From Methylothermaceae bacterium (GTDB lineage: Bacteria > Pseudomonadota > Gammaproteobacteria > Methylococcales > Methylothermaceae), in the NCBI GenBank assembly GCA_026981855.1, contig JALSIB010000060.1:1-64000 (forward strand): DNA of 64,000 bases, read 5' to 3'. Positions 53,041-61,804 of the stretch are shown in pieces (position 1 is the first letter of the stretch; every line of letters begins with the position of its first letter). The notes beneath the pieces are model-generated. The model saw only the letters and a program-made list of their open reading frames with translations. It made no database searches and was not told the origin of the DNA. A program made the position numbers and the translations under genes.

Positions 53041-54359
53041 CGTTCCAACAGTGCGATGGATTCCACGTGAGCGGTATGGGGGAACATATCCATGATACCT
53101 GCCTTGATCAGCCGGTAGCCGTGTTCGTGAACCAATATCCCGAGATCCCGTGCCAGGGTGGCGGGGTTGCAGGAGACGTAGACCACCCGGCGGGGATTCC
53201 AGCGGGGAATCCATTCCATGACCTCCTGCGCCCCTGGGCGGGCAGGATCGAGCAGTACCTTGTCATAAGGTTGCCGGGCCCAGGGGTGATCGTCCAGCTT
53301 TCCGCTCAGATCGGCGCAATGAAATGAAACGTTATCCAGGGCATTGGCCCTGGCGTTGAGGATTCCACGTTCCACTGCCTGGGGATTGCCTTCGACACCC
53401 GTGACCCTTCCCGTCCTCCTGGCCAGGGGCAGGGTGAAATTTCCCAGGCCACAGAACAAATCGAGGATGGATTCTTCCGCGCCAGGCTCCAGTGCCGTGA
53501 GGACCCGCTCGATCATTTTACGGTTGATGCCGGGATTGACCTGGGTGAAATCCAGAGGGGAAAACCACAGGGTCACGTTCTCCGGCAATTCATAGCACAG
53601 GAGGGAAGGCGCGTCGGGATGGATGCACTGCAGGCTGTCGGGGCCCTTGGGTTGGAGGTGGATATCGAAGCCGTGATTCCGCCCGAACGCGATCAGCGCA
53701 TCTTTATCGTCCTCGGTAGGGGGTGTCAGGGTTCTGAACACCAATGCGTGCCGGTTGTCCCCCAAGGCGATTTCGATCTGCGGAATCTGCTCGCGAATGC
53801 TCAGCCCGTCGATGAGTCCGGACAAGTCTTGAATCCTGTCTCCCACCGCTGGATGCAGGGTCAGGCAACGATCGATCTCCGCCACTTTGCCGCTGGCTCT
53901 TTCCCGGAACCCGACCAACACCCTTCCCTTGTTGCGGACGAACCGGACCCCCAGCCGGGCTTTGTGCCGATAGCCCCATTGAGGGCCGGTCAGGGGCGGC
54001 CAAAGTTCTAAATGCTCGATCTTTCCGATTCGGCGTAATTGCTCGAGCAAAAGGTCCTGTTTGATCCGTATCTGTGCCTCGGGGGCTACATGCTGGAAAC
54101 TGCAACCTCCGCATCTCCCGAAGGCGGTACATGGGGGGTCGACCCTGTCGGCAGCCGGCCGAATGACCTCCAGCGTTTTGCCACAGGCATAATCACGTCG
54201 CATCTGGGTGTAACGGAACAGAACGGTTTCACCCGGCAGTGCCCCTTCGACGAAAATCGCCTTGCCTTCCAGGTGGCCGATTCCCCGGCCATCATGGGTG
54301 AGTTTTTCGATGGTGATTTCCGCCGGCTGTTGGGGCAGGCGTTTTTTCCTTCTGCCCAT
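53037..54359 (-). CDS. rlmD: 23S rRNA (uracil-1939-C5)-methyltransferase RlmD
   Basis: 440 residues. An N-terminal TRAM domain (ITIEKLTHDGRGIGHLEGK) is followed by a 4Fe-4S cluster motif (FGRCGGCSFQH). The SAM-dependent domain has DLFCGLGNFTLPLA and LDPARPGA, and the catalytic Cys lies in VYVSCNPATLARD. The ATG at 54359 begins with a basic MGRRKKR. It overlaps the L,D-transpeptidase gene by 4 bp and starts 4 bp after ydbL. Confidence 0.96.
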   Translation of the reverse strand: MGRRKKRLPQQPAEITIEKLTHDGRGIGHLEGKAIFVEGALPGETVLFRYTQMRRDYACGKTLEVIRPAADRVDPPCTAFGRCGGCSFQHVAPEAQIRIKQDLLLEQLRRIGKIEHLELWPPLTGPQWGYRHKARLGVRFVRNKGRVLVGFRERASGKVAEIDRCLTLHPAVGDRIQDLSGLIDGLSIREQIPQIEIALGDNRHALVFRTLTPPTEDDKDALIAFGRNHGFDIHLQPKGPDSLQCIHPDAPSLLCYELPENVTLWFSPLDFTQVNPGINRKMIERVLTALEPGAEESILDLFCGLGNFTLPLARRTGRVTGVEGNPQAVERGILNARANALDNVSFHCADLSGKLDDHPWARQPYDKVLLDPARPGAQEVMEWIPRWNPRRVVYVSCNPATLARDLGILVHEHGYRLIKAGIMDMFPHTAHVESIALLER

Positions 54360-54363
54360 GAAA

Positions 54364-54939
54364 TTATTTTTGCCGCCAACGGCCATTCGTCTCCTGGATC
54401 CACCAGCCGGATTGGGCGTTGGCGATCCAGCGTTTGGCAAACGTTTCCCGGATGTCGTCTTCCCACTCCGGGTGGCCGTTGGCAAGGGCAATGGCTTTGT
54501 AGAGGGCTTTGCGGTCCCGGTTTTCCGCCGCCACCAGGCGTTCCACCGCGGCACGTTGTTTGAGGGGGATTTCATTCTTGTGGATGACCGCCACCAGGCC
54601 GTTGTTGGCGTATCCTACCCAGCCTTTGGCCAGATATTGCCGCAGTTTCGGGAAGCGTTTTTGCATCGAAGCCTTGAGGGTGCGAATTTCCGGACTGTCG
54701 ATATTGAGGTTGGCCGGGGCGGCGGCATGGGCACTGCTGATCCCGAGCAGATCGAGCAGGCTGATACGGATGCGTGCCGGTTCCGATCCAGTCTGGGGTT
54801 CTCCGCTTTTTTGAATGTCCTGGATGATTTTGTCAGCGGCCTTTTCCGCGGCCGCCGCGGGGAAATAGATGTTGATGGTGACGCACGAGGCGATCCCCAG
54901 GAGCATGAGAAAAGGAAAGGCGAAAAGTTTATTCTTCAT
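54364..54939 (-). CDS. YdbL family (DUF1318) lipoprotein/periplasmic protein
   Basis: 191 residues. An N-terminal signal with a possible lipobox (LGIASC, Cys19) is followed by VTINIYFPAAAAEKAADKII. The DUF1318 core (about 90-185) has KRFPKLRQYLAKGWVGYANNGLV, then QSGWWIQ at the end. In E. coli ydbL accompanies ydbH and ynbE, which act in lipid transport between the membranes. Here ydbH overlaps it by 4 bp. No separate ynbE lies between them; this protein's N-terminus looks partly YnbE-like. Confidence 0.82.
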   Translation of the reverse strand: MKNKLFAFPFLMLLGIASCVTINIYFPAAAAEKAADKIIQDIQKSGEPQTGSEPARIRISLLDLLGISSAHAAAPANLNIDSPEIRTLKASMQKRFPKLRQYLAKGWVGYANNGLVAVIHKNEIPLKQRAAVERLVAAENRDRKALYKAIALANGHPEWEDDIRETFAKRWIANAQSGWWIQETNGRWRQK

Positions 54940-57053
54940 TGGACCACCGGTGTTTGAATTTGGGTAATGCGTTTCAGGCGCGCCAACAAGGTCGGCCAGT
55001 CGATGCGGCGATTATAGCCGATCACGTCGATGCGAGGCAGCCCGCCGCCCGTGACGATGTAGTAACCATGAGGGGCGGGGGCGACACCGCGTAACTGGCA
55101 GACTTGGTTGGAGAGCTTCAATCCCAGGCCAAGGCGGTCGTAACCGAAGTCCTCGAACACCTTCAGAAACGTTCTGGATATCAGTCCCGCGGCGCTTCCG
55201 CCTCCAAGGTCGGTCAGATTGTCGATGGCTTGCTGGCTGATACGGTGCCTGCCCGTATCGTCAGGCGGTGTTTCGATCCAGGCATCGAAGGCGACAGGTC
55301 GCCAATTCTCCAGGTACAGGGATTTGATGTGTCCTTCCACTTTCCCGGTGATCCTGCCAAAGGAAAAGTGGCGGGTGATCAGCTCCAGGTCCAGATTCTT
55401 GAAATGGATGTCCGCTCTGAGACGAGGAAGGGGACCGAACAGGTTGGTCACGACCAGATTTTCGACAGTGACCGTTCCATCGAACACTTCAATGGTTAGT
55501 TTACCCTCCAGTTCGAGGGTGTGGCTTTCATGATCGTATTTGACCCCCGGTACATTGCCCGACAAAGTGCCGGAAAGTGGCGGGATTCTCAGAACCCTGG
55601 TCAGAAGTTCCAGGGAAATCGTCTCGATATCTCCGGCAAAGCGTATTTGCGGCGTGGTGGTCAGGTTCAGGAAATCCAGGCGCTGAATACGCAATCTGCC
55701 ATCCAGCACAGGGAGGATGGCGGTGTGGATCAGGCGCAAGTCATCGTCGGTCAGGCGCAGGAAGACATTTGCTTCTCCAACAGGGATGGCGTAGAGGTGG
55801 GCGGCGTGCCAGCTGATCCAGGAAGTGGGGAAAAGTTTTCCATGATTGTGGAAGTTCTTCTGCCAGTACAAGCGGGCGTTCAGCCCGTTGACGCCGATCC
55901 GGTGTTCGGTATCGCTGAGGGTGACGTCATCGAGGACGATCCGGCCCTTTTCCGGCCTGCCTGAGACGATGAGGAATCTTCCATTGGCGCTTCCCTGGTT
56001 GATCTCGAGGGTTTGCCAGGTGCCTCCCTGCAGAAAAGGCATCACGTACAACCGGTAAAAGGAAGACAGGCGGGCTTGGAAACCTCCGGTCAACCCGGAT
56101 ATTATACCGTTATCTATTATTCCTGCGCCAACCACAGATCCCACACCCGTTTGCCGTACACTCAAATCCTGCAATTCAAGCCTTCGGGTGGATGGATTCC
56201 AGAGGAACGAAGATCGAAGTTTGATGGGATTGTCGGTCAACGGCAGGTAGATCGGGAGAAAGAGCGCTTCTCCCCGGTCAGCCCTGACATCCAGGTTTCC
56301 CGACCATGCTTGGCCGCCATGCGTGGCATCCAGCTTCAGCCCCAGCCTCAGCCTTTCCAGCACTTTGCTGTAGTTTTCATCATTCAGGGAAATCTTGTGG
56401 CCATCCACCCGCATATCGAAGTGGGTGGCGTGGGCCTTTCCTCTGGCGTGCAGCGTCAAGGCGAGCCATCCCGAGATTTGTTTTATCCAGTGCAGGGACC
56501 GGGGAAGGAGGGGCTTTATCCATCTTTTCGCCAGGGTTTGGCGCTGGCTTGTGAGATCGAAGCGCCATCTGTCGCCATGTTGGTTGTAGTGTATTTTCCA
56601 GCTTGAATCGCCAATCTCCAAGGGGGCGACCTCGACCGACTTTTTGTCGCCGCCGGCAAAGTCGAAACGGTATCGTCCCGCGAGGGGGAGGTGAAGGCGT
56701 GAAAGGTTTCCCGCCAATCGTCCCTGGCGGCAGCGTAAGGGGAGGAGGGTTTTATCCGTGTGCCCAAGGCAGGAAAGGGAGAGGGGTTCCACCTTCCAGG
56801 GGGGGAAAGGAAAAGTCAGCGAAGCGATGGTCAGTTTCCATTTTTCAGGGTCCACCCAACCCCTGAGTGCTTTGATGGAAATGGATTGATAATCGAGCCG
56901 GTCGAGCTGAATCCGAAAAGTTGCCGAAGATGCCGGGGCGGCGTGGAAAGCTAGGCAGATCCAAAGCACGAGGTGACGCTTGTGACTGGCCTGGCGGGGT
57001 TGGCCGTTACGCAGGAAAGACACCCGTGGAAAGATATCTGTCCCCACGGTCAC
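54936..57053 (-). CDS. YdbH family AsmA-like intermembrane lipid transport protein
   Basis: About 705 residues, rich in beta-strand repeats as in AsmA-like bridge proteins. A hydrophobic segment near residues 28-43 (LVLWICLAFHAAPASSA) is a signal or anchor sequence. The C-terminal segment (SAAGLISRTFLKVFEDFGYDRLGLGLKL, in two pieces, then YYIVTGGGLPRIDVIGYNR) matches the conserved YdbH tail. It is shorter than E. coli YdbH (879). The start is uncertain: GTG 57053 overlaps cysM by 47 bp, while GTG 57023 or 56969 are alternatives. ydbL follows. Confidence 0.82.
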   Translation of the reverse strand: MTVGTDIFPRVSFLRNGQPRQASHKRHLVLWICLAFHAAPASSATFRIQLDRLDYQSISIKALRGWVDPEKWKLTIASLTFPFPPWKVEPLSLSCLGHTDKTLLPLRCRQGRLAGNLSRLHLPLAGRYRFDFAGGDKKSVEVAPLEIGDSSWKIHYNQHGDRWRFDLTSQRQTLAKRWIKPLLPRSLHWIKQISGWLALTLHARGKAHATHFDMRVDGHKISLNDENYSKVLERLRLGLKLDATHGGQAWSGNLDVRADRGEALFLPIYLPLTDNPIKLRSSFLWNPSTRRLELQDLSVRQTGVGSVVGAGIIDNGIISGLTGGFQARLSSFYRLYVMPFLQGGTWQTLEINQGSANGRFLIVSGRPEKGRIVLDDVTLSDTEHRIGVNGLNARLYWQKNFHNHGKLFPTSWISWHAAHLYAIPVGEANVFLRLTDDDLRLIHTAILPVLDGRLRIQRLDFLNLTTTPQIRFAGDIETISLELLTRVLRIPPLSGTLSGNVPGVKYDHESHTLELEGKLTIEVFDGTVTVENLVVTNLFGPLPRLRADIHFKNLDLELITRHFSFGRITGKVEGHIKSLYLENWRPVAFDAWIETPPDDTGRHRISQQAIDNLTDLGGGSAAGLISRTFLKVFEDFGYDRLGLGLKLSNQVCQLRGVAPAPHGYYIVTGGGLPRIDVIGYNRRIDWPTLLARLKRITQIQTPVVQ

Positions 57054-57915
57054 AGATGATGGTGACGATCACGGCATCTTCGACCTGGGCGGACAGACGC
57101 AAGGCCGCGGCGACAGCGCCTCCGGAGGAGATGCCGCAGAAGATCCCCTCCCGCGCCGCCAGTTGGCGGGTGGTTTCCTCCGCTTCTTCCTGGGTGACAT
57201 CCAAAATTCTGTCCACCCTGGACGGATCGTATATCTTGGGAAGATATTCCTTGGGCCAGCGGCGGATGCCAGGAATTTTGGCGCCTTCTCCGGGTTGAAC
57301 GCCGACGATTTCTATTCCTGGTTTTTTTTCCTTGAGAAACAGGGAAGTCCCCATGATCGTACCGGTAGTGCCCATGGAACTGACAAAATGGGTGATGGTG
57401 CCTGAAGTGTCGCGCCAGATTTCAGGTCCCGTGCCTTCGTAATGGGCTCTGGGATTGTCCGGGTTGGAGAACTGGTTGAGAACTTTTCCCTCTCCCCGCC
57501 CCGCCATTTCATCGGCCAGATCCCGGGCCTCTTCCATTCCACCCGTGGCTGACACCAGAATGATTTCGGCGCCGAAGGCCTTCATCACCGCACGCCGTTC
57601 GACACTCATGTTTTCGGGCATGATCAGGGTCATGCGATAGCCCTTGATTGCCGCCACCATGGCCAGAGCGATACCGGTGTTGCCGCTGGTGGCCTCGATC
57701 AACCGCTCCCCCGGCCGAATCTCGCCGCGCTGTTCGGCGTGTTTGATCATGCTCAATGCGGGGCGGTCCTTGACCGATCCTGCCGGATTGTTTCCTTCCA
57801 GCTTTGCCAGGATCACATTGCCGGTATCGCCGGGCAGGCGCTGCAAGCGCACCAGAGGGGTGTTGCCCACACAGGATTCGAGGGTGGGGTAGAGGGAAAG
57901 ATCGGGCTTTGACAT
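57007..57915 (-). CDS. cysM: Cysteine synthase B (CysM)
   Basis: 302 residues, PLP-dependent O-acetylserine sulfhydrylase. The PLP lysine lies in NPAGSVKDRPAL; EATSGNTGIALA is the substrate-binding loop; GTTGTIMG binds the PLP phosphate; FCGISSGGAV is typical at the C-terminal half. The B isoform is indicated by NPAGSVKDRPA and the length (E. coli CysM has 303). It is divergent from trhP, with ydbH downstream. Confidence 0.95.
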   Translation of the reverse strand: MSKPDLSLYPTLESCVGNTPLVRLQRLPGDTGNVILAKLEGNNPAGSVKDRPALSMIKHAEQRGEIRPGERLIEATSGNTGIALAMVAAIKGYRMTLIMPENMSVERRAVMKAFGAEIILVSATGGMEEARDLADEMAGRGEGKVLNQFSNPDNPRAHYEGTGPEIWRDTSGTITHFVSSMGTTGTIMGTSLFLKEKKPGIEIVGVQPGEGAKIPGIRRWPKEYLPKIYDPSRVDRILDVTQEEAEETTRQLAAREGIFCGISSGGAVAAALRLSAQVEDAVIVTIICDRGDRYLSTGVFPA

Positions 57916-58020
57916 GTTTTGCTTGGTGTTTCGGCTGGCGCCTTCTTGTTCGGGATTGTCTGCTGATCGCGGAAATTATACCATCACTCACCCTTCATAC
58001 TTCGACCGGTCGATCACACG

Positions 58021-59289
58021 ATGTCTGCTACAGAACTCCTGTCCCCCGCTGGAACCCTCAAACACATGCACTATGCCTTTGCCTATGGGGCGGACGCGGT
58101 TTACGCCGGACTGCCCCGCTACAGTCTCAGGGTGCGCAACAATGAATTCAATCTGGAGACCTTGCGGGCCGGAATCGAAAAAGCCCATGAAATGGGAAAG
58201 AAGTTCTATCTGGCCGCCAATGTCCTGCCCCACAACAGTAAGGTTCAGACGTTCATCCGGGATTTCGAACCGATCGTTGCCGCAGGACCGGACGCCTTGA
58301 TCATGGCCGATCCCGGGCTCATTCTCCTGGTTCGGGAGACTTGGCCCGAGATGCCGGTGCATCTTTCCGTCCAGGCCAATACGATGAATCACGCCGCGGT
58401 CAGATTCTGGCAGGGAATCGGGGTCGAACGGGTGATCCTGTCGCGCGAATTGTCACTGGATGAGATCGGCGAGATCCGGCAGCGATGTCCGGATGTGGAA
58501 CTGGAAGTGTTCGTTCATGGCGCGCTGTGCATCGCCTATTCCGGGCGTTGCCTGTTGTCGGGGTATTTCAACCGCCGCGATCCCAATCAGGGAACCTGCA
58601 CCAACGCCTGTCGCTGGAAGTATTCGGTCCGGACGGCCGCCGCGGGCGGGGTGGCGCGCCATCCCGCCGCCGACCGGCCCTATGTGCTCGAAGACCCGGG
58701 CCGTCCCGGGGAATATATGCCGGTTCTCGAGGACGAGCACGGTACTTATATCCTCAATTCCAAGGATCTGAGAGCGGTGGAACACATCGGGCGGTTGCTC
58801 GAAATCGGCGTGGACTGCCTGAAGATCGAGGGCCGGACCAAGTCCCATTATTACGTCGCGCGTACCGCCCAGGTGTACCGTCAGGCCATCGACGACGCGG
58901 TGGCGGGGAAGAAATTCGATCCTGAATTGTTGGGGGTGCTGGAAAATCTGGCAAACCGGGGGTATACCGATGGTTTCTACCAGCGCCACCACAGCCACGA
59001 ATATCAGAATTATCTTCATGAGGCATCCCGCAGTCATCGTCAGCAATTCGTGGGGGAGGTGGAGGACTTCGACGCCGCCAGGGGTATGGCGAGCGTCCTG
59101 GTGAAAAACAAGTTACGGCTTGGGGACAGAATCGAATGGATTTCTCCCGCCGGCAATTCGGATCAGCTGGTGACATATATGGAAGATCTGGATGGCAGCC
59201 CTCTCGAAGAGGCACCCGGGGGAGGTTGGAAAATAAGGCTGCCCGTGGCGGAGGCCGGCCGGTACGATCTGGTGGCCAGATATTTATGA
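58021..59289 (+). CDS. trhP: Prephenate-dependent tRNA uridine 5-hydroxylase TrhP (U32 family)
   Basis: 422 residues of the former peptidase U32 group (YegQ). TELLSPAGTLKHMHYAFAYGADAVYAG opens the barrel (given here in family register). EVFVHGALCIAYSGRCLLS contains the U32 signature with two Cys, and NQGTCTNACRWKY two more, the expected Fe-S ligands. KIEGRTKSHYYVA is also conserved. TrhP makes ho5U34 in tRNA, the precursor of cmo5U. Divergent from cysM. Confidence 0.92.
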   Translation: MSATELLSPAGTLKHMHYAFAYGADAVYAGLPRYSLRVRNNEFNLETLRAGIEKAHEMGKKFYLAANVLPHNSKVQTFIRDFEPIVAAGPDALIMADPGLILLVRETWPEMPVHLSVQANTMNHAAVRFWQGIGVERVILSRELSLDEIGEIRQRCPDVELEVFVHGALCIAYSGRCLLSGYFNRRDPNQGTCTNACRWKYSVRTAAAGGVARHPAADRPYVLEDPGRPGEYMPVLEDEHGTYILNSKDLRAVEHIGRLLEIGVDCLKIEGRTKSHYYVARTAQVYRQAIDDAVAGKKFDPELLGVLENLANRGYTDGFYQRHHSHEYQNYLHEASRSHRQQFVGEVEDFDAARGMASVLVKNKLRLGDRIEWISPAGNSDQLVTYMEDLDGSPLEEAPGGGWKIRLPVAEAGRYDLVARYL

Positions 59290-59393
59290 CGCTTTTCTCC
59301 ATCCCTTTTATCAGCTGTTTCTGATGTTTTCGGTGTTCCTGGTCATGGTGCCGACAGCTGCTATGCTTAATCACAAGCGAACAGTAATAAGCA

Positions 59394-60098
59394 GTGGCTG
59401 TTGTGATGGATACCGAAGCTTGGCTGCCGGAGCCTGAATTTCATCGTGACGATTTCTTGTCACTGCGGCCGCCTTCCTTTCTGCGGGAGCAGGCTTACGA
59501 CTATCTGAGCAGACAGGTCAGTCACCATCCTGAAATCCTTTCGTACCATGTAGGCCGCATTCAGGCGGCTGTGACGCAAGGCGAGGAGGCCGTTTACGCT
59601 TCCTTGATCGATCTGCTCTGGGTTCTGGGAAACAGAGGACGATCTTTGCAAAAAAGACTGATCCATGCCGCCAGGAAATGGTTGTCCCAAGAGAAATATG
59701 ACGTGTTGACAAGGCATCTTTCGCGCCGGTCGCCTTCGCTTCCCCTTCCTTTTTCCTGCCGATGCGTCGTCCACGATGGAAGCTGGGGCAAGGTCGACTG
59801 GGCCATCGAAGGCCCGTCCGAGGAAGCGGAGAGCGTGGATTGGGTTCAGGCGGCCCAGGATTGTCTGGGCATGGGGCAAATCGATCAGGCCAGGGAAATT
59901 CTGGAGGGCTTGGTTGCCGAAACACCGGAAAATTCCCGGGCGCGCCAGGCCCTGCTGGAAATCTTTCGGGCGACCAACGAGACGGAGCGGTTTTTTCAAT
60001 TTTACGAGATGCTGAAAGACAAGGCGTGTCTGGACTCCGCGTGGCAGACAGCATTCGACCAGATAAAGGGAGTGGGAGCCTTGACATCCGATGAGTGA
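59394..60098 (+). CDS. FimV-C/TPR-like protein, first gene of the GTPase cassette
   Basis: 234 residues, cytoplasmic (no signal or membrane helix). The C-terminal third contains DWVQAAQDCLGMGQIDQARE and LEGLVAETPENSRARQALLE, closely resembling the helical FimV C-terminal/TPR module (LAxAYxxMGDxxxAREILEEV). The N-terminal 120 residues are helical and unrecognised. It begins 105 bp after trhP and overlaps the next gene by 8 bp. FimV-type modules bind polar and pilus regulators, so localisation of the downstream GTPase is a reasonable guess. Confidence 0.7.
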   Translation: MAVVMDTEAWLPEPEFHRDDFLSLRPPSFLREQAYDYLSRQVSHHPEILSYHVGRIQAAVTQGEEAVYASLIDLLWVLGNRGRSLQKRLIHAARKWLSQEKYDVLTRHLSRRSPSLPLPFSCRCVVHDGSWGKVDWAIEGPSEEAESVDWVQAAQDCLGMGQIDQAREILEGLVAETPENSRARQALLEIFRATNETERFFQFYEMLKDKACLDSAWQTAFDQIKGVGALTSDE

Positions 60099-61227
60099 TA
60101 CGCCGCTGAAAATCGCCATCCTGGGGCCGCGGACCCCTTGCTATGATCTGCTGACCCATTTCATCGAACACAATTGTCAGTTTGGTTTGCTGGTGGAACC
60201 TGAGCAGGCCGATGTGTGCATCCTCAATCTCGATGGATTCGATGCCGAAAGACTGTTGCATGATCATCGGCAACGAAATTCCGGTCAGCCAATGATCGTA
60301 TTGGCGCTCAACAAGCCCGCGCAAGAGGGGTGTATCTGGGTCAAGAAACCGCTTCAATCCAGGCAGTTGATGGACGCTTTGGAAACAGTCAGGCACCTCA
60401 ATGGAAAGAACGATTCCGCCGCCCTCAAGGTCGTCCGCAACACGGATGAAACCACCGCTTTGAATCAGGCGGCGCGGCAGCTGGCCTCGAAGCATAGAGC
60501 CAATCACAAAGCGGTCCACACGGTTTCCGTTTCCAAGACCAAATATTACGAGCCGGTGGAATATCTGCAGGGAATCTTGATCAAGGCCTATCGGCAGGCG
60601 GTCACCACGGGCATCTCTCTCAGGATCGACACCGGTTGGGAACCCATATTCATCTATCCTCACAAGCGGCTGGTTTGGGTGGATGCCGATGACAAGAAAT
60701 TGCAGGCGTTCTGTCATCTTTCCATTCGTAAATTTTCCCATCTGACAGGGGAGCTGGCGTCGGGGCCGACCATCACGCCGGAGCCCGGGGGCGACATCGA
60801 TAAGCCGCCTGACGGCTGTCAGAGCATGGAGGCCTTTTTGTGGAAGGTCAGCTGGTGGAATTCGGCCGGCCGGCTTCCAAGAGGTGTGAAGTCATCCCAG
60901 CTTGTTCGTCTCAAGCGCTGGCCGAATCTGACCCGTCTCTGGTGTCCGGCTTCGGCGCTGCAGGTCGCATCGCTCCTCTATCAGACCGCGAAGTCGCCTG
61001 AAGACGCCGTCACCGCGCTGGCGTTGCCGCCTGCGGACGTGTACAGCTTTATCAGCGCCGCCCGCGCCACCGGGCTGATTGAGCGGGTGGAGGAAAAAAG
61101 GTCCGGCCCGCCTTCGAACCTGCCTGCAGAAAAGGAGCGGCGTTTCGACAGACGGCCCAGGCCCGAACCGGCGAGGTCTTCGGGGGGCTTTTTGCGCAAG
61201 ATTTTACGAAGTTTGAGGGGAGAGTGA
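60091..61227 (+). CDS. Degenerate receiver-like protein with C-terminal helical domain
   Basis: 378 residues. Residues about 7-110 look like a receiver fold: IAILGPR as strand 1, ADVCILNLDGFD where the phospho-acceptor Asp would be, and WVKKPLQSRQLMDAL as the conserved Lys-Pro and last helix. The acidic pair near the N-terminus is missing, so phosphorylation is doubtful. A linker is followed by an unrecognised middle domain (about 150-225) and a helical C-terminal region (LYQTAKSPEDAVTALALPPA, possibly winged-helix). The basic tail is Arg/Pro-rich. The gene overlaps its predecessor; the GTPase gene starts 7 bp later. Confidence 0.6.
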   Translation: MSDTPLKIAILGPRTPCYDLLTHFIEHNCQFGLLVEPEQADVCILNLDGFDAERLLHDHRQRNSGQPMIVLALNKPAQEGCIWVKKPLQSRQLMDALETVRHLNGKNDSAALKVVRNTDETTALNQAARQLASKHRANHKAVHTVSVSKTKYYEPVEYLQGILIKAYRQAVTTGISLRIDTGWEPIFIYPHKRLVWVDADDKKLQAFCHLSIRKFSHLTGELASGPTITPEPGGDIDKPPDGCQSMEAFLWKVSWWNSAGRLPRGVKSSQLVRLKRWPNLTRLWCPASALQVASLLYQTAKSPEDAVTALALPPADVYSFISAARATGLIERVEEKRSGPPSNLPAEKERRFDRRPRPEPARSSGGFLRKILRSLRGE

Positions 61228-61234
61228 AAAATCC

Positions 61235-61804
61235 ATGGCGCTATACAACAAGTTGATCTTCACCGGCCCCGTGGGAGCCGGGAAAACCACGGCGATCGCG
61301 AGCCTGAGCGACGAGCCGCCGGTACGGACCGATGCCCTGGCCAGCGACATGACACGGAAGTTCAAGCAGGATACGACGGTGGCCCTGGATTATGGCGTCA
61401 TGACCCTGGAGGGGGGCGGAAAGCTCCATCTCTATGGCACGCCGGGACAGGAGCGGTTCGATTTTATGTGGGAGATCCTGACCGAAGGGGGGATCGGTCT
61501 GGCCTTGCTGATAGACAACAGCAGTCCGGATCCGTTTCGCGACCTTCGTTTTTTTCTCGGCCGTTTCCGGCCGTTCATAGACCAGTCCGGATTGGCGATC
61601 GGTATCACCCGGATGGATCTCAAATCCGATCCGACGCTGGAGGCCTATAACAGGGAAATAGAAAAGCTGGGATTGAAGGCGCCGGTCCTGGAAGTGGATG
61701 CGCGTAGCCGCCGGGATGTGTCATTGTTGGTACAAGCCTTGTTGTTTCATCTGGATCCCGGTTTGGTGGTGGAGGATGACGATGGCCAATTCGCAGTTTC
61801 CTGA
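61235..61804 (+). CDS. Ras-like (MglA/COG2229-type) small GTPase
   Basis: 189 residues. G1 is GPVGAGKTT (11-19), switch I contains TTVALDYG, G3 is GTPGQERF (68-75), G4 is TRMD (125-128) instead of NKxD, and G5 is probably VDARSR. This is the compact bacterial Ras-like family found with roadblock proteins, whose best-studied member is MglA. It carries no membrane anchor. The following gene overlaps by 23 bp, and two roadblock-like proteins are encoded next, the expected GAP/partner arrangement. Confidence 0.85.
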   Translation: MALYNKLIFTGPVGAGKTTAIASLSDEPPVRTDALASDMTRKFKQDTTVALDYGVMTLEGGGKLHLYGTPGQERFDFMWEILTEGGIGLALLIDNSSPDPFRDLRFFLGRFRPFIDQSGLAIGITRMDLKSDPTLEAYNREIEKLGLKAPVLEVDARSRRDVSLLVQALLFHLDPGLVVEDDDGQFAVS

